This document shows positions 23,008-31,227 of a DNA stretch of 31,227 bases, piece after piece. The stretch covers positions 1 to 31,227 of the forward strand of contig DASPNH010000162.1 of NCBI GenBank assembly GCA_035626675.1, in the 5' to 3' direction. The notes beneath the pieces were generated by a model that saw nothing but the letters and a program-made list of their open reading frames with translations, was not told where the DNA came from and did not search any database. Within the stretch, counting starts at the first letter, position 1. Every line of letters starts with the position of its first letter. The translations under genes were made by a program, and so were the position numbers. The DNA is from DASPNH01 sp035626675. GTDB lineage: Bacteria; Desulfobacterota; Binatia; UBA1149; CAITLU01.

Positions 23008-24300
23008 ATGACGACAGCCACTTCGGTCTTTGACGAAGCCATCGCGCGGCTCGAAGAGCTTTCGCGCGTTGCGGGCGTGCCCGACGAGGTCGTCGAGGCG
23101 CTGCGCCGTCCGATGGCGACCATGAGCGTGTCGCTGCCGGTGCGCATGGACGACGGCTCGACCCGCTACTTCCCGGCCTTTCGCTGCCGCTACAATGACA
23201 TTCTGGGTCCGACCAAGGGCGGCATCCGGTTTCACCCCAACGTCACCATCGACGAGGTCGAAGCGCTGGCGTTCTGGATGACGATCAAGTGCTCGGTGGT
23301 CGGTCTTCCCTACGGCGGTGGAAAGGGCGGAGTGGTCGTGGACCCCAAGACGTTGTCGCCGATGGAGGTCGAGCGGCTGTCGCGGGCCTACGTGCGTGCC
23401 ATGGCCGACTTCATCGGTCCCGACATCGACATCCCCGCGCCGGACGTCTACACCAACGAGCGCATCATGGGATGGATGGCCGACGAGTACGAGGCCATCA
23501 AGCGCGTCAAGGCGCCGGGCGTCATCACCGGCAAGCCCATCAGTCTGGGCGGCAGCCTCGGGCGCGGCGAGGCGACCGGCCGCGGCGCCTTCCTGATCAT
23601 CGAAGAGCTGGCGCGCGTACGGTCGCTGGATCGGGCAGGGACGCGCGTGGCCGTGCAGGGCTTCGGCAATGCCGGCTACCACGTGGCCAGCCTGCTGTGC
23701 CATGCGGGCTACAAGATCGTCGCCATCAGCGACTCGCAGGGCGGCATCTACTCGGAGGCGGGCTTCGACGTCGACAGCATCTACAAGATGAAGCAGGAGT
23801 CGCGCCAGCTGCGCGCGGTCTACTGCAGCGGGTCGGTGTGTCAGATGGTCGAGCATCGCAAGATCAGCAACGAAGAGCTGCTCGAGCTCGACGTCGACAT
23901 CCTGATCCCGGCCGCGCTCGAGGGCGCCATCACCTCCGAGAATGCACCGCGCATCAAGGCTCGCACCATCGTCGAGGTGGCCAACGGTCCCATCAGTCCC
24001 AACGCCGACAAGATCCTGTCAGGCCTCGGCGCCCTGGTGCTTCCGGACGTGCTGGCCAACGCCGGCGGCGTCACCGTCAGCTACTTCGAGTGGGTGCAGA
24101 ACCTGCAAGGCTACCGCTGGACCATCGACGAGGTGCGCACCCGCCTGGCCGACGTCATGAAGCGCGCGTTCGCCGAAGTCTGGGCGCTGCACGAGCAGGA
24201 AAAGATGACGCCGCGCACGGCAGCCTACGTTCTTGCCATCCGCCGCCTCGGCGAGGCCATCGAAGCGCACGGCTCGCGCGATTTCTTCCAGGGCCAGTGA
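23008..24300 (+). CDS. gdhA: Glutamate dehydrogenase (Glu/Leu/Phe/Val dehydrogenase family)
   Basis: 430 residues; ATG at 23008 with AGAGGA upstream (an open frame extends back to 22687 but is not family-like). Glutamate-binding and catalytic region: GPTKGGIRFHP and LPYGGGKGGVVVDP with the active-site Lys; dinucleotide fold VAVQGFGNAGYHVASLL, followed by AISDSQGGIYS, where Asp after the second strand favours NAD; C-terminal VLPDVLANAGGVTVSYFEW. It interconverts glutamate and 2-oxoglutarate plus ammonium, so it can link the ammonium from NirBD to glutamate or run catabolically. The next gene overlaps its stop (ATG at 24300). Confidence 0.94.
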   Translation: MTTATSVFDEAIARLEELSRVAGVPDEVVEALRRPMATMSVSLPVRMDDGSTRYFPAFRCRYNDILGPTKGGIRFHPNVTIDEVEALAFWMTIKCSVVGLPYGGGKGGVVVDPKTLSPMEVERLSRAYVRAMADFIGPDIDIPAPDVYTNERIMGWMADEYEAIKRVKAPGVITGKPISLGGSLGRGEATGRGAFLIIEELARVRSLDRAGTRVAVQGFGNAGYHVASLLCHAGYKIVAISDSQGGIYSEAGFDVDSIYKMKQESRQLRAVYCSGSVCQMVEHRKISNEELLELDVDILIPAALEGAITSENAPRIKARTIVEVANGPISPNADKILSGLGALVLPDVLANAGGVTVSYFEWVQNLQGYRWTIDEVRTRLADVMKRAFAEVWALHEQEKMTPRTAAYVLAIRRLGEAIEAHGSRDFFQGQ

Positions 24301-25652
24301 TGCGGCGCCGTCGCATCGAAAAGGGTTCAGGCACCTTTTCGGCGACCGAAAAGGTGCCTGACCCTTTTTTGTCCGTCGCGATCGTGTTTCTCCTGGCGGT
24401 GCACGCGCAGGCGCAGGAGGCGAAGTTCGTCGGAGTGGCCTCGTGCGCGAGCACGGTCTGTCATGGTGCACTGATCGCGCGCGACGGCATCAGCATTCCT
24501 CAGAACGAGTACATCGTCTGGTCGGAGGAGGACGAGCACGCGCGCGCCTACGACGTGCTGCTGTCGTCGCGCTCGCGCGCCATGGCCGACAACCTCGGCA
24601 TCGGCGACCCTCAGGAGGCGGCGATGTGCCTGGACTGCCACGCCACCAACGCCGACCGCGACGCGCGCACCGGCAAGTTCCAGATCAGCGATGGCGTTTC
24701 GTGCGAGAGCTGTCACGGCGCGGCTTCGGCCTGGCTCGGCACGCACGACGACGCCGGCCGCACCCATGCCGAAAACGTCGATGCCGGGATGACCGACCTG
24801 GCCGACGTCGGAGTGCGTGCGCAGGTGTGCGCGTCCTGTCACGTCGGCGACGACCAGCGCTTCGTCTCGCATCGCATCATGGCCGCCGGCCATCCTCGCA
24901 CCAGCTTCGAGCTGGACACGTTCACGCACCTGCAGCCTCGCCATTATCGCGTCGACGACGACTATCGCGCGCGCAAGGGCGAGATCTCCGGCGTGCAGGC
25001 CTGGGCAGTCGGGCAGGCGGCCGGCGTTCTCGACTACTTCGAACGTCTGGCCGGCCATGCCGACAGCGCGGCGGTGTGGCCGGAGTTCGCGCTGTTCGAC
25101 TGCTTCAGCTGTCACCATGACATCGGCTCGCGCCAGGCCGGCGGCGGCGGCGTGCGCTCGACCTCCAGCCTGGGCGTGCCCTCCGTGCTGCGAGCGAGCG
25201 CGACGATGTACGAGATCGCGGCCGACGCCGCCGCTCTTCCGCAAGCCGCGCGCATCGATTCGGCATTGCGCGAGCTCGAAACCACTCTTGCCACTCGCGG
25301 CGGGCAGGCCGCATCGACCGCGCGCAGCCTGCGCGAGCGGGCCGCGCTCGGCCTGCGATCGCTGCGGCAATGGGAGCCGCGCCGCCAGGACGTGCTGCGC
25401 ATGCTGGCGAAGCTCTCCTCGGAGCCGATGATCGAGCGCTACCGCAGCTACAGCGATGCCGAGCAGGCGACGATGGCGGTGCAGGCCGTGGTAGCCACGC
25501 TCGAGGATCCGCGCGCTGCTTCGGGCGATACGCGGCTGGCTGCGGCGCTCGACGGCCTGTTTCGAGCCACGGCGAGCGAGGCGTCCTTTCGCGCCGATGC
25601 CTTTGCGATGGCGATGAAGGGCGTGGCGTCGGCAGCGCGGTCCGCGCGCTGA
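24300..25652 (+). CDS. Pentaheme cytochrome c, exported
   Basis: 450 residues from an ATG overlapping the gdhA stop. Five heme-binding sites: CASTVCH (CX4CH, residues 49-55), CLDCH (110-114), CESCH (135-139), CASCH (177-181) and CFSCHH (268-273). The spread resembles cytochrome c554-like multiheme proteins; the C-terminal 170 residues are helical without hemes. The export signal (LSVAIVFLLAVHAQAQ) begins at about residue 24; residues 7-22 (KGSGTFSATEKVPDPF) are the translation of a REP-like palindrome. Hence either the REP now supplies the N-terminus, or translation starts at TTG about 24369. A periplasmic electron carrier is inferred; partners unknown. Confidence 0.85.
   Translation: MRRRRIEKGSGTFSATEKVPDPFLSVAIVFLLAVHAQAQEAKFVGVASCASTVCHGALIARDGISIPQNEYIVWSEEDEHARAYDVLLSSRSRAMADNLGIGDPQEAAMCLDCHATNADRDARTGKFQISDGVSCESCHGAASAWLGTHDDAGRTHAENVDAGMTDLADVGVRAQVCASCHVGDDQRFVSHRIMAAGHPRTSFELDTFTHLQPRHYRVDDDYRARKGEISGVQAWAVGQAAGVLDYFERLAGHADSAAVWPEFALFDCFSCHHDIGSRQAGGGGVRSTSSLGVPSVLRASATMYEIAADAAALPQAARIDSALRELETTLATRGGQAASTARSLRERAALGLRSLRQWEPRRQDVLRMLAKLSSEPMIERYRSYSDAEQATMAVQAVVATLEDPRAASGDTRLAAALDGLFRATASEASFRADAFAMAMKGVASAARSAR
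24319..24370. repeat. REP-like palindrome inside the 5' end of the cytochrome gene
   Basis: AAAAGGGTTCAGGCACC...TTTTCGG, loop CGA, CCGAAAAGGTGCC...TGACCCTTTTTT: about 24-bp near-perfect arms (one mismatch). The same arms occur at 10084 and 25970. The stem followed by six T could also terminate transcription between gdhA and the cytochrome. Confidence 0.85.
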
Positions 25653-25880
25653 GGGCGGAAGCGCTGGCACGACGCGTCACGCATCGAAGTCGGCCTTTCC
25701 GCGTCTGGGCGAGAGATTCGGGCCTCCACCCCCGCGAGTTCCACGCGGCCTCGGCTGATCATTTCGGACAATCGGCAGCGATTCTCCGCCAAACCAGGCC
25801 GTTTCAAGCCTATTTGGCGCAGGCATCTTGACGCCTCGGCGATGCCGGACAACGACGGGAGGAGTCTGCGCCTGACGACT

Positions 25881-25944
25881 GCGGGGCGTGGCCGAGCGGG
25901 TAGCAACGACAAGCGTCGTTGTGTTCGACTCGGCGACGCCCCGC
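25881..25944. repeat. 64-nt three-tier hairpin
   Basis: GCGGGGCG/CGCCCCGC (8 bp), symmetrical 2-nt internal loop (TG/GA), GCCGAG/CTCGGC (6 bp), symmetrical 7-nt internal loop (CGGGTAG/TGTTCGA), CAACGAC/GTCGTTG (7 bp), tetraloop AAGC. It lies in the 368-nt gap between the convergent cytochrome and L,D-transpeptidase genes, next to a REP element. Local tRNA-like words (GGCCGAGCGG, TTCGA) are present but no cloverleaf. Nothing else was seen in 25653-25880. Confidence 0.7.
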
Positions 25945-25969
25945 TCCTGTTTGAGCCCTGCGCGTCGAA

Positions 25970-26018
25970 GAAGGGGTCAGGCACCTTTTCGAAGCCGAAG
26001 AGGTGCCTGACCCCTTTT
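25970..26018. repeat. REP-like palindrome at the end of the L,D-transpeptidase gene
   Basis: AAGGGGTCAGGCACC...TTTTCG, loop AAGC, CGAAGAGGTGCC...TGACCCCTTTT: one mismatch in about 22 bp. Same family as 10084 and 24319. It ends 2-3 nt from the transpeptidase stop at 26021-26023, as the 10084 copy does for its neighbour. Confidence 0.85.
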
Positions 26019-26020
26019 GT

Positions 26021-27402
26021 CTAGGGGTAGGCCGGCAGGAAGCCGTCCTCTTCGGACACCCCGGCACCTTGCGGTGTGGTCTCGCGATTGCCGAGCACGC
26101 CATAGACGTCGGGAAGGATCTCGACGCGACCTTCGGCGTCCACCTGCGCCGGGATGTACACCAGATGCACGGCACGGGCTCGGGTAACTTCACTTCCTCG
26201 GTCTTGCCCGTATCGATCGCCGATTGCAGGCGCTGGCGCGTCCACTGCGGATCGCCTTTCAGCAGGTATTCGGCCAGCTCGAGCGGTTTCTCGACGCGCA
26301 CGCAGCCGTGGCTGAGCGCGCGCCACGAGGATGCAAAGTGCCGCTTGGCGGGCGTGTCGTGCAGGTAGATGTCCTGGTCGTTGGGCATCATGAACTTGAT
26401 GCGTCCGAGCGGATTGCGCGGGCCCGGCTTCTGACGAAGATTGCCGTCCTCGGCCACGGCAATCCCCTCGCGCTCGAAGTACCCCGGGTCCGCCTTCTTC
26501 TTCGGTTTGAGCTCGGCATCGGCGATCGTGTCGGGGATGCGCCACTCCGGATTGAGCACGAGGTATTCGAGACTCTCGGTCATCTGCGGCGTCGCCCAGT
26601 CCGGCTCACCGACGACGACCGCCATTCGCATGATCTCGCGGCGGCCCTCGAAGACCGCCAGCTCGAAGGCGGGGATGTTGACGAGAATATAGTTGCCCGT
26701 CAGCTCGGGCGCCTTCTCGCGCCAGCGCTGCAGGGCCTGGTCGATGGTTGCCAGCATCAGCTGGGGCGATTCGTTGAGGCGTTCCAGCGTGCGGTCGCCG
26801 ACCTTGCCGTCGGCCACCAGACGGCGTGATTTCTGGAAGCTGCGCACGGCGCCAGCAAGCGCATCGTCGTAGGCGCACTCACCTGCCGCGGACGCTGACG
26901 CCACTTTGGCTTGCGGCTCGTGCGAAGCTGCATCGGCTGGTGCGGCTTCGGCCGGCCTATCCTTCGCCCCGTTTGCTGTCTTGGCTGCCGTCGCTGCGGC
27001 AGCACCTGCTGGCGGCGCCGGCTGGGCCGAAGACGCTGGCGCACTGCTGGCGGCCTCGAAACCCTCGGCCTTCAGACGATTGCGCAGCGCTTCGACTTTG
27101 GCGCAGTCGTAGGCCGTTCCCGGCGCCATCGCGCCGTCGATCGCAACCGATGGGAAGCTCTTGCCCTCGGCGAGCTGACGATAGCGTTTCTGTGCTTCCA
27201 CCAGCTTGTCGTACTGCTCGTTGTCCACCGTTGCCGAGCCGCCGCCCGGCGCCGCCGCCGTCGGAGCGGACGAATCGGCGTTGGCGCTGCTCGGGGGCTG
27301 TGCCTGCGCCATCGATGCGCAGATGAGCGCGAGAAGACATGCATGCACCATCGCTGCGGCGGTCGCCGCGTTGCCACGGAAGGTATTGCGAGAAGAATGC
27401 AT
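26021..27402 (-). CDS. L,D-transpeptidase (YcbB/LdtD-like), frameshifted near the C-terminus
   Basis: About 460 residues. Signal peptide (MHSSRNTF...ASMAQA), Ala/Pro-rich spacer, peptidoglycan-binding repeat (AGAVRSFQKSRRLVADGKVG) and a YkuD domain: GNYILVNIPAFELAVF, PLGRIKFMMPN, YLHDTPAK and the catalytic SHGCVRV. It forms 3-3 cross-links or lipoprotein-peptidoglycan links in the periplasm. The frame breaks at about 26170: the expected EPVPVHLVYIPAQVDAEGRV reads CCGTGC where CCGGTGC is needed (one G missing). The rest (EILPDVYGVLG to the TAG at 26021) continues in another frame. Active-site residues precede the break. The start at 27402 is chosen for the signal peptide; ATG 27471 is possible. 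Confidence 0.85.
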
Positions 27403-27598
27403 CGGCGGACGGGGACGAGTCCAGAAGGGAACCGTCCCATCATGCGGCGCGGGAGCGACATCGAGGTTCATCGCATCGAGCCTAGCTGCACGGTGCGAGG
27501 TCAGGTAGCAGGCGACGCGTCGTCGCAGCTGTTCGACCAGCATGCGCCGGGTCGTCTTGCAGGCTGCGCCGTTCGCGCGAGCTCGTAGCGCCGGTTTT

Positions 27599-28069
27599 CT
27601 ATGCGGAGTGCGGCCCGGGCCCTTCGGTTCGTACCAGGCCGATGCCGAACTGGCAGTGCGGTCCGCCCCAGTGCTCGACGACCTGGCCGTCGCGCATGCG
27701 CAGGATGGCGGTGCCGTTGATGATCACGCGGTCACCCGAGGGCGGAACGTCATAGTATGCCGAGCCCGTGTGCGTGCCGCTCAGCGTCCAGTGCGAGACG
27801 ATGAGGTCATCCATCTCGAGCAGAAGATCGACCCGGAACTCCATGTCCGGGAACGCCTGGCGCGCCATCTCCCAGAACTTGTGCTCCTGCGCCCGGATGT
27901 CGGTGCCCACCGCGCCCGGCGTGATGCGTTCGGTGGCATGGCTCGCGAACGCCGGCGCGAAGTACTCGTAGACTGCCGAATAGTCGCCGGCCGAAATGCG
28001 CGAGCTGTACTCGCCGAGACGAGCCAGGTTGGCCTGACCGGAAGGGGACGAGCTGGTGCGGATCAGCAT
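27599..28069 (-). CDS. SnoaL-like/NTF2-fold protein
   Basis: 156 residues from ATG 28069. The sequence follows the SnoaL-like polyketide cyclase/NTF2 fold: LARLGEYSSRISAGDYSAVY, an acidic-aromatic helix, QEHKFWEMARQAFPDMEFRV, LIVSHWTLSGTHTG, VIINGTAILRMRDGQVVEHW. The His/Asp pattern (FRVDLLLEMDD, SHW) is that of environmental SnoaL-like proteins, whose substrates are mostly unknown. A single gene, 196 nt from the transpeptidase start and divergent from the rlmI-like gene. Confidence 0.8.
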   Translation of the reverse strand: MLIRTSSSPSGQANLARLGEYSSRISAGDYSAVYEYFAPAFASHATERITPGAVGTDIRAQEHKFWEMARQAFPDMEFRVDLLLEMDDLIVSHWTLSGTHTGSAYYDVPPSGDRVIINGTAILRMRDGQVVEHWGGPHCQFGIGLVRTEGPGPHSA

Positions 28070-28173
28070 GGCGACCGCTTCTCATACTGCCGGCCACGTC
28101 GCAAGGCAGCGGGCAACGTCACGCGCGGCGCCCGTGCGTTGACTCCCATCCCCGGCGGTGGAACAGCCGCCGG

Positions 28174-29364
28174 GTGTCCGACCTTCCGGTAATCCGCCTG
28201 CGCGGCGACAAGGAGCGCTCGCTGCTGCGGCGTCATCCGTGGATCTTCTCTGGCGCGATCCTGCGCGAAGAATCAGGCATCGAACGTGGAGAGACGGTGG
28301 ACGTGGTCGGCGAGGACCACTCGTTCCTGGCGCGCGGCGCGTACTCTCCCTCCTCGCAGATCCGGGTGCGTGTCTGGAGCTTCGAGGAGAACGAGCAGAT
28401 CGATGCCTCGTTCCTGCAACGTCGCATCGAGCGCGCCGTTTCGGCGCGCTCCTCGCTTGCGACCGGAACGACGGCGCTGCGGCTGGTCAATGCCGAGTCG
28501 GACGGCTTGCCGGGCCTGATCGTCGATCGCTATGGCGACGTGGTCGTATGCCAGTTCCTGGCGGCAGGCACCGAGCGCTGGCGCGACGTCATCGTCAATG
28601 CGGTCCTGCAGGCGACCGATGCTGCGAGCATCTATGAGCGCTCGGATGCGGACGTGCGTTCCAAGGAGGGCCTGGAGGTCCGCACTGGGCTGCTTGCCGG
28701 CCAGGAGCCACCGAAGCTCGTCGAGATCGTCGAGCACGGCCGTCGCTTCCTCGTCGACGTGCGCGGCGGTCACAAGACCGGCTTCTACATCGACCAGCGA
28801 TTCGGGCGCGACGCGGCCGCGCGCTGGTGTGGCGGACGCCGAGTTCTGAACGCCTTTTCCTACACCGGGGGTTTTGCCGTCGCGGCGCTCGGTGGAGGAG
28901 CGGCATCGGTGCTCAGCATCGACACCTCGGCAGACGCTCTGGAGCTGGCGAGGCGGAACGTCGAGCTCAACGCGTGCGAAGGCGAGGCCGAGTTCGTGGA
29001 GGGCGACGTATTCGCGGTGCTGAGGCGATATCGCGACGCGCGCCGCAGCTTCGATGCGATCGTGCTGGACCCGCCCAAGTTCGCCGACTCGCGCGCGCAG
29101 GTCGACCGCGCCGCGCGCGGCTACAAGGACATCAATCTGCTCGCGTTCAAGCTGCTGGCGCCGGGCGGGATCCTGCTGACGTTCTCGTGCTCGGGACTGA
29201 TTGCGCCCGATCTGTTTCAGAAGATCGTGGCCGATGCCGCGCTCGATGCGCGGCGCGATGCGCAGATCGTCGAACGCCTCGGGCAGCCGCCCGACCATCC
29301 GATCGCGACGTCGTTTCCCGAAGGCGCCTATCTCAAGGGCCTGGTCTGTCGCGTGGCGCAATGA
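28174..29364 (+). CDS. rlmI: Class I rRNA methyltransferase, RlmI-like
   Basis: 396 residues from a GTG, the normal RlmI length. N-terminal PUA-like domain (RHPWIFSGAI at about 20-30), then EEF1AKMT/RlmI core: GLPGLIVDRYGDVVV, GHKTGFYIDQR at about 210, SAM motif I VLNAFSYTGGFAVAAL, and motif IV VLDPPKFADS. RlmI methylates C1962 of 23S rRNA (m5C) in the cytoplasm; close paralogues have different targets. FSCSGLIA near the C-terminus carries the expected Cys. Its 3' end overlaps the oppositely oriented TPR gene by 32 nt. Confidence 0.9.
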   Translation: MSDLPVIRLRGDKERSLLRRHPWIFSGAILREESGIERGETVDVVGEDHSFLARGAYSPSSQIRVRVWSFEENEQIDASFLQRRIERAVSARSSLATGTTALRLVNAESDGLPGLIVDRYGDVVVCQFLAAGTERWRDVIVNAVLQATDAASIYERSDADVRSKEGLEVRTGLLAGQEPPKLVEIVEHGRRFLVDVRGGHKTGFYIDQRFGRDAAARWCGGRRVLNAFSYTGGFAVAALGGGAASVLSIDTSADALELARRNVELNACEGEAEFVEGDVFAVLRRYRDARRSFDAIVLDPPKFADSRAQVDRAARGYKDINLLAFKLLAPGGILLTFSCSGLIAPDLFQKIVADAALDARRDAQIVERLGQPPDHPIATSFPEGAYLKGLVCRVAQ

Positions 29365-31015
29365 CGGTGCCGATTCGCTCGAGCGCCTGGCGCGCGGGTG
29401 CGAAGTCCGGGTCTAGCTCCAGGGCGCGCTGCCATTTCCGCCTGGCCTCTTCGTAACGCTGCTGGTTGGCGTCCAGGGTGGCCAGGTTGCTCCACAGCAG
29501 CGCGTTGTCGGCGTCGAGCTCGAGCGCGCGCTCGTAGGCACGGCGTGCGTCGTCGTGCCGGCGCATGCTCTGATACGCGATCGCGAGCTGGCCGAAAGTC
29601 TCGGCATCGTTCGGGGCCATTGCCGCGCACTGCTCGTAGGTGGCTGCCGCTCGCGCCGGTTCCCTGCGCGCCAGGTAAAGGTTGCCGAGGTTGAAGCACG
29701 CGCGCGGGCTGGGCGAGCTCGCCAGCGTCGCGGTGTAGACGCGTTCGGCGTCGCCGAGCTGGTGCTGCCGGGCAAGGACCGAGGGCGTCCAGAGCGCGGC
29801 CAGCAGCACCGACACGGACAGCGTGGCCACGCCGGTGGCGGCGGCGCGCACGCGCCGCGCCGCCTCGGCCGCGGCCGCGGCAAACAGGACCGCAAGAGGC
29901 GCAAGCGGCAGGTACAGGAACTGCTCGCCGGTGAAGACCAGACGCTCGGCAATTTTCGGATAGACCGGCGCCACGCCAGCCGCCGGCAGATACAGCGCTA
30001 TGGCCGCCGTCGCTGCCAACCAGGTCGCGGTGCGGTAGCGCAGGAACGAGACGAGAATCGCCAGGGCCGCTGCCAGAAACGCCAGACCGAGAAACGCGGC
30101 CCAGTCGCCGCCGGTGGCCGTCAGGCGGTCCAGGTGCAGATCGCGCGGCCAGGCCAGCAGCGAAGCGAACGTAGCCAGGGCGGTGCCTGCACCGCGCAGG
30201 CGAAGCCACGCGCCCACCTTCTCGCCAAGCGCCGGCGGTGCGACGGCCATGAGCGCGACGACCGCCGCCAGCGATGCCGCGATCATGACCGCGGCCGGCA
30301 CCGGGCGCCGCACGCCGCCGTATTCGGCAGGCCGATGCCACCACAGCAGGGCGACGATGGCGCCAGCCATCACGCCTGTCTCCTTGGAGAGCGAGGCCAG
30401 GACCACCAGGAGGCCGGCCGCACCGGCCGCTGCCGCAGCACCGATCCGCGTCGCCGAAAGTGCGACGTGTGCGGCCGCGATTGTGAAGAGAGCGGCCAGC
30501 AGGTCGGTGCGTCCCGAGACGTAGGCCACGGCCGCCGAGGACAACGGGTGGGCCGCGAACAGGATTGCCGCGGCCGCGGCCGCGGCGGGAGCAACGCCCA
30601 CTCGAAGCGCCAGCAGCGCGAGCAGGCCGGCGTTCACAGCGTGCATCAGGACGTTGGCCGCGTGCAGGGCGGCGGCGGAGTCGGCGCCGATGCGCGCCTG
30701 TGCCGCGTACGACAGCAGCACGACGGGGCGCGAGTACTGCCCGTTCGAAGTCTGCAGCAGCTCGGTCAGCGTCTGGTCTCGCGCCGCCGGGACGTGCAGT
30801 TCGTCGTCCCACACCAGCGGATTCTGAAGGCTCGGAAGATACAACAAAATCGCGATGATGGGCGCGGCGATGACAGCTGATGCTCGAGGACGGAAAGCAG
30901 GGGCGGCGTAGCCGCCGTCCGCAACCTCCGGGATGGCCGCTGGCTGGTGCCTTCGGCGGCTGCGTCCGGGAGCCGGGGCGAGTGCCGGCGGCGGCTCGGT
31001 TCGTCGTCTCGTCAT
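29333..31015 (-). CDS. Polytopic membrane protein with C-terminal TPR repeats (TMTC-like)
   Basis: 560 residues from ATG 31015 (a longer frame to 31198 is not convincing). After a basic, Pro-rich tail, the first helix is followed by SLQNPLVWDDELHV, the acidic first loop of GT-C type glycosyltransferases such as PMT and TMTC. About ten hydrophobic segments follow, including GRTDLLAALFTIAA and SLSKETGVMAGAIVALL, both typical of TMTC-like proteins. Residues about 410-550 are three or more TPR repeats (ACFNLGNLYLARREPARAAA, AIAYQSMRRHDDARRAYERA, NLATLDANQQRYEEARRKWQ). Likely a membrane glycosyltransferase or sugar-lipid enzyme; donor and acceptor unknown. Confidence 0.82.
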   Translation of the reverse strand: MTRRRTEPPPALAPAPGRSRRRHQPAAIPEVADGGYAAPAFRPRASAVIAAPIIAILLYLPSLQNPLVWDDELHVPAARDQTLTELLQTSNGQYSRPVVLLSYAAQARIGADSAAALHAANVLMHAVNAGLLALLALRVGVAPAAAAAAAILFAAHPLSSAAVAYVSGRTDLLAALFTIAAAHVALSATRIGAAAAAGAAGLLVVLASLSKETGVMAGAIVALLWWHRPAEYGGVRRPVPAAVMIAASLAAVVALMAVAPPALGEKVGAWLRLRGAGTALATFASLLAWPRDLHLDRLTATGGDWAAFLGLAFLAAALAILVSFLRYRTATWLAATAAIALYLPAAGVAPVYPKIAERLVFTGEQFLYLPLAPLAVLFAAAAAEAARRVRAAATGVATLSVSVLLAALWTPSVLARQHQLGDAERVYTATLASSPSPRACFNLGNLYLARREPARAAATYEQCAAMAPNDAETFGQLAIAYQSMRRHDDARRAYERALELDADNALLWSNLATLDANQQRYEEARRKWQRALELDPDFAPARQALERIGTVIAPRDRPGP

Positions 31016-31227
31016 TGGGCGGCTCGGCCGTCGCCGACTAACATCGCGCCAGCCGGCGCGCCAACGACCGCGACCATGCAGGCTGAAGGGCGCCGGGCCC
31101 GGGCAAGCGCGTCGGGATCGCGGCGGCACCGTGCCGACACGGGCCCGGCAAGCGGTCCGGCACCGAGCCCTGCAGCCGGTGGCGGTTGGCATGCGCAATC
31201 GCCGCCGCTGGCCATCCGCGTCTGGAC
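31016..31227. other. Non-coding or unassigned end of window
   Basis: I see no supported gene, promoter or terminator in these 212 nt. Short open frames are Ala/Pro/Arg-rich and look like shadows. The promoter of the TPR gene may lie here. Confidence 0.5.

Noticed and set aside
25885..25945. Possible tRNA (GGCCGAGCGG and TTCGA words with complementary ends)
   Set aside because: The complementarity forms one long three-tier hairpin; there is no anticodon stem with a 7-nt loop, no T stem and no 3' CCA context.
31075..31227. Possible small gene starting at ATG 31075, plus strand
   Set aside because: Ala/Pro/Arg-rich composition, no recognisable motif, and it runs off the window.

Overview
The window is GC-rich, gene-dense bacterial DNA. 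Outer-membrane genes (mlaA, mlaC, a porin) point to a diderm. Three proteins end in a Cys-rich dockerin-like calcium-loop domain, once after a Thr-rich linker. That style, together with GC content and gene repertoire, suggests a deep-branching former deltaproteobacterium, possibly Candidatus Binatota. This assignment is inference only; no marker gene is present.

Layout. (1) 21-7180, minus strand: a nitrate/nitrite assimilation operon in the order nrtB, fused nrtCD, porin, nirB, nirD, preceded by a sigma-54-type promoter and a long leader. (2) 7263-8119: a two-gene nucleotidyltransferase/helical-partner pair (toxin-antitoxin-like), each gene broken by a one-base frameshift. (3) 8213-15347: an HTTM-like membrane protein, secreted proteins of unknown role, an N-acyl-D-amino-acid deacylase-like amidohydrolase, RNase HII and RidA. 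(4) 15358-17732: nasT (ANTAR antiterminator) divergent from nrtA, the periplasmic nitrate-binding protein missing from the operon in (1). (5) 17925-31015: DUF1330-like, DUF2079 membrane protein, DUF938 methyltransferase, convergent mlaA/mlaC, glutamate dehydrogenase, pentaheme cytochrome c, L,D-transpeptidase, SnoaL-like protein, RlmI-like methyltransferase and a TPR membrane protein.

Main discovery. The two nitrate transcription units lie 9.4 kb apart on opposite strands but carry the same 5' control module. Each has a -24/-12 sigma-54 promoter, and exactly 48 nt after the -12 C comes a tandem hairpin. The first hairpin has loop GACGMC; the second is CGGC-AACGCT-GCCG in both leaders. About 60 nt later comes GCAGCG followed by a run of 7-8 T. 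In both, AACGCTGC of hairpin 2 is perfectly complementary to GCAGCGTT at the T run, so hairpin 2 and a terminator exclude each other. This is the expected target of an ANTAR protein, and nasT sits beside one of the leaders. The inferred logic is nitrogen limitation (sigma-54/NtrC) AND nitrate (NasT) for uptake and reduction, with gdhA in the window as a possible route for the ammonium.

Other themes: palindromic GGGGTCAGGCACC elements at gene ends, one of which forms the N-terminal codons of the cytochrome gene; three genes with single-base homopolymer-type frameshifts and two membrane-protein genes without a normal start codon, which may reflect residual indels in the assembly; and a 64-nt three-tier hairpin. 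No rRNA, tRNA, CRISPR array, insertion sequence or prophage was recognised.
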